Positions 59,981 through 64,000 of a stretch of 64,000 bases of DNA are shown here, one piece after another; within the stretch, counting starts at the first letter, position 1; every line of letters begins with the position of its first letter. This stretch comes from Spongiivirga sp046524175. Its GTDB lineage: Bacteria > Bacteroidota > Bacteroidia > Flavobacteriales > Flavobacteriaceae. The notes under the pieces were generated by a model that saw only the letters and a list, made by a program, of their open reading frames with translations, made no database searches and had not been told where the DNA came from. Made by a program: the position numbers and the translations under genes. Where the stretch lies: the NCBI RefSeq assembly GCF_046524175.1, contig NZ_JBEFZF010000004.1, positions 62,001 through 126,000 of the forward strand, given 5' to 3'.

Positions 59981-61525
59981 ATGATTCCATTATTAAAAAG
60001 TCCCGACCTATCTATTGATGATATTATAAATGAGCGTTTTGAAAATGCCACAGGATGGTTTTATGATGCTATTTTTGCTCAAATTCCGATTACTGATTCT
60101 GTTGGTATTCCATGGGTGCTCTTGGTACTTCTTATAGGAGCCAGTTATTTTACCGCTTACTTTCGATTCATAAACTTTAGGCAGTTTCTCACGGCGGTTA
60201 AAGTTGTAAAAGGGGATTATGATGATCTGGAAAAAGCGTTTATTGAGGGATCAACAAATATTCATCAATCACAAGGCGATGCGGTAGACACGATTAGGGT
60301 TGAGGGGCACGAAGGTGAAGTAAGTCACTTTCAAGCGTTAACAGCGGCCCTTTCGGCTACCGTTGGCTTAGGTAATATAGCAGGTGTAGCCATTGCATTA
60401 TCAATAGGTGGTGCAGGAGCAACTTTTTGGATGGTGATGGTTGGGTTGCTTGGGATGGCTTCAAAATTTGTTGAATGCACACTCGGGGTTAAGTACAGGG
60501 AGATTGATGAAAGTGGGACAGTTTTTGGTGGTCCTATGTATTATTTAAAAAATGGACTCAATCAAAAAGGGTTTAAAAAATTAGGTAAGTTATTGGCAGC
60601 GCTATTCGCCATTATGTGTATAGGTGGGTCTTTTGGTGGTGGAAATATGTTTCAAATAAATCAAGCTTTCAAATTATTTGAATATGTAACCGGAGCTGAG
60701 TCTAGTTTTGTTCATGGAAAAGGTTGGCTATTTGGTTTAATCATGGCTATTTTGGTAGGAGTTGTAATTATTGGCGGTATTAAAAAAATTGCCAAAGTGA
60801 CTGATAAAATTGTTCCGGTAATGGTTGTTGTATACGTACTAGCAGTTCTAACAATATTAATTATTAACTATAAGCAAATTCCTATGGCGATTCAATCTAT
60901 AATTGACGGAGCATTTTCACCTGATAGCGCAGCGGGAGGTTTTATTGGAGTAATGGTTCAAGGATTTAAACGAGCCGCGTTTAGTAATGAAGCAGGTATA
61001 GGCTCATCGTCTATAGCTCATTCGGCAGTTAAAACAAAATATCCGGCCAGTGAAGGCTTAGTGGCTTTACTAGAACCTTTTATAGATACCGTTGTGGTTT
61101 GTACGATGACGGCTTTAGCACTAATTATAACGGGACAAATAACAATTGGTAGTGAAGTTTCTTGGGAAGAGGGTGCTATTTTAACATCAAAGGCATTAGA
61201 AAGTGGTATTTCTTGGTTTCCCTATTTGCTATCTGTTGCGGTTATATTATTTGCATTTTCATCAATGATATCATGGTCATATTATGGGTATCAAGCCTGG
61301 TCTTTTTTGTTTGGGAGAAAAAAGCGAACAGCATATATTTATAAAACTCTTTTTTGTCTTTTCGTTATTGTGGGGGCGGCTTCTAGTTTAACCGCAGTAA
61401 CTGATTTTTCCGATGCGATGATATTTGCAATGCTAGTGCCTAATATGATTGGTTTATTTCTACTTAGAAAAAAGGTGGGAGACGAACTTAAAAAGTATTT
61501 ACATGGTATTAAGTTGCTAGGATGA
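59981..61525 (+). CDS. Alanine/glycine:cation symporter (AGCS family)
   Basis: This 514-residue integral membrane protein has about eleven hydrophobic segments. The AGCS motifs are present: 'ALTAALSATVGLGNIAGVAI', 'GGAGATFWMVMVGLLGMASK' with 'FVECTLGVKYREIDESG', 'VFGGPMYYLKNGL', 'NEAGIGSSSIAHSAVKTKYP' and 'SEGLVALLEPFIDTVVVCTM'. It imports alanine or glycine with Na+ or H+; the likely Na+ gradient would come from the Na+-NQR encoded in this window. It follows the membrane-bound LuxR-type regulator, which may control it through the palindrome. Confidence 0.95.
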   Translation: MIPLLKSPDLSIDDIINERFENATGWFYDAIFAQIPITDSVGIPWVLLVLLIGASYFTAYFRFINFRQFLTAVKVVKGDYDDLEKAFIEGSTNIHQSQGDAVDTIRVEGHEGEVSHFQALTAALSATVGLGNIAGVAIALSIGGAGATFWMVMVGLLGMASKFVECTLGVKYREIDESGTVFGGPMYYLKNGLNQKGFKKLGKLLAALFAIMCIGGSFGGGNMFQINQAFKLFEYVTGAESSFVHGKGWLFGLIMAILVGVVIIGGIKKIAKVTDKIVPVMVVVYVLAVLTILIINYKQIPMAIQSIIDGAFSPDSAAGGFIGVMVQGFKRAAFSNEAGIGSSSIAHSAVKTKYPASEGLVALLEPFIDTVVVCTMTALALIITGQITIGSEVSWEEGAILTSKALESGISWFPYLLSVAVILFAFSSMISWSYYGYQAWSFLFGRKKRTAYIYKTLFCLFVIVGAASSLTAVTDFSDAMIFAMLVPNMIGLFLLRKKVGDELKKYLHGIKLLG

Positions 61526-61733
61526 TTTTGTATCTTTAAGTATCTAAACAAGCACTTAAGAAATTGGACGAATTAGATGGTACTTGTGACTATTTGAATT
61601 GCATGAATGGTTCTTATTTCGGCAGTGTTATCATGATTTGACAATTTTTATTTATGATACATTAAATAATAATTAGTGATATTATGGTATATTTTTTGAT
61701 GTTATCAACGAACAATCGATAATCTCGTTTTAA

Positions 61734-63131
61734 ATGATGCGATATTTTTATGTTTTACTGCTTTTATGTTTTTTTTCAACTACACTTCAATCTCAGGATA
61801 TTACATTAAAAAAAGGCAGTCTTAACGATTCTATCGCAATTGCAGGGACTGAGAGCACTTTCTCGATGTATCTGCCAGGCTCATACAATGAAAATTCAGC
61901 TGGTCCTGTCTTATTCGTGTTTGACCCTTATGGCAACGCTTCATTCGCAATTAGAAATTTTAAACTTGCAGCTAATACTTTTAATATGCCGGTGGTAGCT
62001 TTAAACGCGCCAATCTCAAAACTTACCGATGAAAATATTGAATTGTTTATAAAGCTCCATAAAAGTGTTTTTAGTATCATCCCGCAATCAAAAGAACTAT
62101 ATTTTAGTGGTTTTTCAGGCGGGGCATTATTTGCCACAACTATGGCCGCACGCATTAATACAGCTGCCGGACTCATTTTGTGTGGTACTAATTATGAGGT
62201 AGTCTCTAAAATGAACTATTTACGAAACAGAGATATGCCGGTTATAGGATTAGTTGGTGATGAAGATTTTACATTTAAAAGTATGGAAAGTATTCATCGA
62301 TTTTTAACAAGAAAGAAGATTGCTAATGATCTTATTGTTTACAAAGGGGGACATTACTGGCCAACTGCGGGGTATTTGCAACAAGCGTTGGAGTGGATTT
62401 ATGTTAAAAGGGCAATTACAGGAAAACATCCTCAGCACGAGATCGTTACTCCTACATTGTATAAAAAGCACTATGAATATGCCAATGACTTAGTTAACAA
62501 TAATGAACTGTATTTAGGGGAAAAAGCATTTACAAGAGTAGATAAAAATTATAGAGGTTTATTTAGAATAGATAGTGTAAGGCCTGTTTTAGACACTATT
62601 AGAAAAAATAAAGCTTTCAAAAAATATAAAAGAGGTGTTACCGGTGCTAGCTATGATGAAAATAACATATTAAATAACTTTGGCGCGTTGTTGGAAGAGG
62701 ATATTGCCAACGCTAGTTTTCAAAATTTCGCATTTTGGGAAGAAGAGCTTGAACGACTTAATTTTTACAAGAAGGGAACAATTCATTATAAAAAGAAGTT
62801 AAAACGAATAAAGGGATTATTGTTTCATGTTTGTGCAGAAAGCGTTCCCTTATATGATGTTGAGGAATCTATTGACAATCTCTTATTTCTTCATGAGTTT
62901 ATGATATACATAAAACCAGATTATCATAAAGCGTATATTGAGTTAATTAAACTGTATACCAAAGTAGGTGAGCTTGACAATGCATTATCAAGTATGGAGG
63001 CTTTATTGCAAAATGGCTATACCGATGAAGATACTCTTCAACTGTTGCCGGGAATCAGTACCTTAAAAGGGCGACCTGAGTTTTGGGATATTTTAAACAC
63101 ATATCCATTGCCTGAGAATAAAAAGGAATAG
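61734..63131 (+). CDS. Exported alpha/beta hydrolase with helical C-terminal part
   Basis: This 465-residue protein has a signal peptide (residues 1-20, ending QSQ). The N-terminal half is an alpha/beta hydrolase: nucleophile elbow GFSGG with Ser128, 'PVIGLVGDEDFTFKSMESIH' carrying the acid, and 'YKGGHYWPTAGYLQQALEWI' with the His. The C-terminal half is helical with TPR-like pieces near the end ('YHKAYIELIKLYTKVGELDN', 'ALSSMEALLQNGY'). It resembles Bacteroidetes hydrolases related to feruloyl esterases or dienelactone hydrolases; the substrate is unknown. It converges with the DJ-1-like gene with 1 base between. Confidence 0.8.
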   Translation: MMRYFYVLLLLCFFSTTLQSQDITLKKGSLNDSIAIAGTESTFSMYLPGSYNENSAGPVLFVFDPYGNASFAIRNFKLAANTFNMPVVALNAPISKLTDENIELFIKLHKSVFSIIPQSKELYFSGFSGGALFATTMAARINTAAGLILCGTNYEVVSKMNYLRNRDMPVIGLVGDEDFTFKSMESIHRFLTRKKIANDLIVYKGGHYWPTAGYLQQALEWIYVKRAITGKHPQHEIVTPTLYKKHYEYANDLVNNNELYLGEKAFTRVDKNYRGLFRIDSVRPVLDTIRKNKAFKKYKRGVTGASYDENNILNNFGALLEEDIANASFQNFAFWEEELERLNFYKKGTIHYKKKLKRIKGLLFHVCAESVPLYDVEESIDNLLFLHEFMIYIKPDYHKAYIELIKLYTKVGELDNALSSMEALLQNGYTDEDTLQLLPGISTLKGRPEFWDILNTYPLPENKKE

Positions 63132-63132
63132 T

Positions 63133-63882
63133 CTAATCTTTTATTACGAGGTGTGGAACTTCTTCCAATTTCCAATCAATTACAAGTCCACCTGCTAATG
63201 ACCTAGCAATTTCGGCGCCGTACAAATATTCACATAAGTATAAAGCCGCTTCAAAACTTTTTGCACCACCGGCCGAGGTAATGTATTTACCATCATGCAC
63301 AAAGAGTACTTCTTTTCTTATATCAAGATCTGGAAATTTCTCCCTCATAGTATCAATATCACTGGGGAAGGTGGTAGCAACAACTTTATCTAATAAACCT
63401 GCTTGAGCAAGGACAAAAGCACCGTCACAGTGACTGGTAATAAATTGCGCTTCCTTATCAACTTTTTTTACAAAATTGATCATTACTTCGTCCTCTAGAT
63501 CGGTATCTAAATGATGTTCTGCGCTTGGTACAACCAGAATATCGATAGTCGGAATCGTGTCTTTTACATAATTAAAATCGGGTAATAGTCGCATTCCCTC
63601 AAAAGTGGTAATGACATCATCGGTATTAGCAACCGTGAAAACATTCATTTGTTTTATGTTTTTTCTATACTGCGTATGCTGAAAAATGTCATAAGGTGCT
63701 GTTAGCTCTGTATTATAAACACCATCCATGATAAGAAAGGCAACATTATAACGTCCTTCTTTTATGTCGGGAAGCTGTTTTTCTATCGATGTAATTTCCT
63801 TAGCATTTACTGAGGTTTCTTGTTTACCGCTACAACAAGATAGCAGCACAAAAACTATTAATGATGACAGTACTTTTTTCAT
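63133..63882 (-). CDS. DJ-1/PfpI family lipoprotein
   Basis: I start at ATG 63882 (an ATG two codons upstream at 63888 also exists). The 249-residue product has a lipoprotein signal ending LLSCC and a DJ-1/PfpI domain: 'YNVAFLIMDGVYNTELTAPY', 'MRLLPDFNYVKDTIPTIDIL', the nucleophile elbow SHCDGAFVLAQAG (Cys), and 'GKYITSAGGAKSFEAALYLC'. It resembles the amidase-like part of GlxA-type AraC regulators, but without the DNA-binding part and exported. Substrate unknown. The upstream partial gene is on the same strand with almost no spacing. Confidence 0.85.
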   Translation of the reverse strand: MKKVLSSLIVFVLLSCCSGKQETSVNAKEITSIEKQLPDIKEGRYNVAFLIMDGVYNTELTAPYDIFQHTQYRKNIKQMNVFTVANTDDVITTFEGMRLLPDFNYVKDTIPTIDILVVPSAEHHLDTDLEDEVMINFVKKVDKEAQFITSHCDGAFVLAQAGLLDKVVATTFPSDIDTMREKFPDLDIRKEVLFVHDGKYITSAGGAKSFEAALYLCEYLYGAEIARSLAGGLVIDWKLEEVPHLVIKD

Positions 63883-63887
63883 TGACA

Positions 63888-64000
63888 TTATAATTTTGTT
63901 AAAGATACAGTTTCGGTCGTTTTCTCGTACTTTAATTTACGCATTGCATACAATACAAGTATAGTAGCTACAACCCCGATTCCGGTCATAATCAGCCAAG
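63888..64000 (-). CDS. C-terminal end of a membrane protein (partial)
   Basis: The minus-strand reading from the window edge to a TAA at 63888-63890 encodes WLIMTGIGVVATILVLYAMR followed by KLKYEKTTETVSLTKL. It shows one hydrophobic helix and a charged cytoplasmic-type tail, as at the end of an MFS- or transporter-like protein. Only 36 residues are inside the window, so the family cannot be named. It ends 5 bases before the DJ-1-like gene start and is probably in the same operon. Confidence 0.6.
   Translation of the reverse strand, partial: WLIMTGIGVVATILVLYAMRKLKYEKTTETVSLTKL

Noticed and set aside
61526..61733. Possible small gene or gene remnant in the 208-base gap after the symporter gene
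   Set aside because: Short frames with frequent stops and no recognisable product; I see nothing supportable there.

Overview
The window is about 64 kb of AT-rich chromosome from a member of the Flavobacteriaceae (Bacteroidetes), probably marine. The reasons are a type IX secretion (T9SS) plug-like protein and a gliding-motility-type C-terminal sorting domain, a complete Na+-pumping NADH:quinone reductase operon, promoters of the Bacteroidetes TANNTTTG type, little Shine-Dalgarno signal, and flavobacterial families (DUF6702-like, DUF2911, CarboxypepD_reg-like). I see no rRNA, tRNA, transposase, integrase or CRISPR array. No gene-free stretch exceeds about 270 bases. Most of the window is a normal core chromosome with short operons on both strands.

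Layout. 0-3.5 kb: NRDE protein, a possible permuted NlpC/P60-like protein, ApaG, T9SS plug protein. 3.7-11 kb: nqrABCDEF, a small conserved protein, and apbE, whose product attaches FMN to NqrB and NqrC. 11-18.3 kb: methyltransferase, map, a GyrI-like protein, a monothiol thioredoxin lipoprotein, gpmI, an ankyrin protein, M48 and M15 peptidases, a SnoaL-like protein. 18.5-28 kb: the accessory-looking region. Two plus-strand genes (a thrombospondin type 3 repeat protein and an Fn3-like lipoprotein) face a minus-strand run of four exported proteins: a 1541-residue fibre-like repeat protein, two paralogous tail-fibre-like proteins, and a T9SS type B (CHU_C) protein. The giant gene holds five 381-bp tandem units, some almost identical, and three 216-bp units. 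28-35 kb: peptidase E, three tandem CarboxypepD_reg-like paralogs, a DUF6702-like protein, an M1 aminopeptidase, TatA, a PAP2 phosphatase. 35-50.6 kb: O-methyltransferase, asnB, DUF2911, amidohydrolases, an outer-membrane barrel with a 1008-residue TPR partner, ftsE, glutaminase, a serine hydrolase. 50.7-64 kb: polyphosphate-type glucokinase, a MACPF (perforin-like) lipoprotein, typA, kdsA, a CIA30 protein, lgt with a DUF192 lipoprotein, a membrane-anchored LuxR-type regulator followed by a perfect 24-bp palindrome, an AGCS symporter, an alpha/beta hydrolase, a DJ-1/PfpI lipoprotein, and the end of a membrane protein gene.

The strongest candidates for undescribed biology are the fibre-like operon with its recombination-prone repeat array (19.9-27.9 kb), the MACPF lipoprotein (51.4-53.2 kb), the CarboxypepD_reg triplet with a duplicated upstream region (28.9-31.3 kb), and the seven-segment membrane LuxR regulator with its palindrome (58.8-59.9 kb). 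All functional readings are from sequence only; no database search was run.
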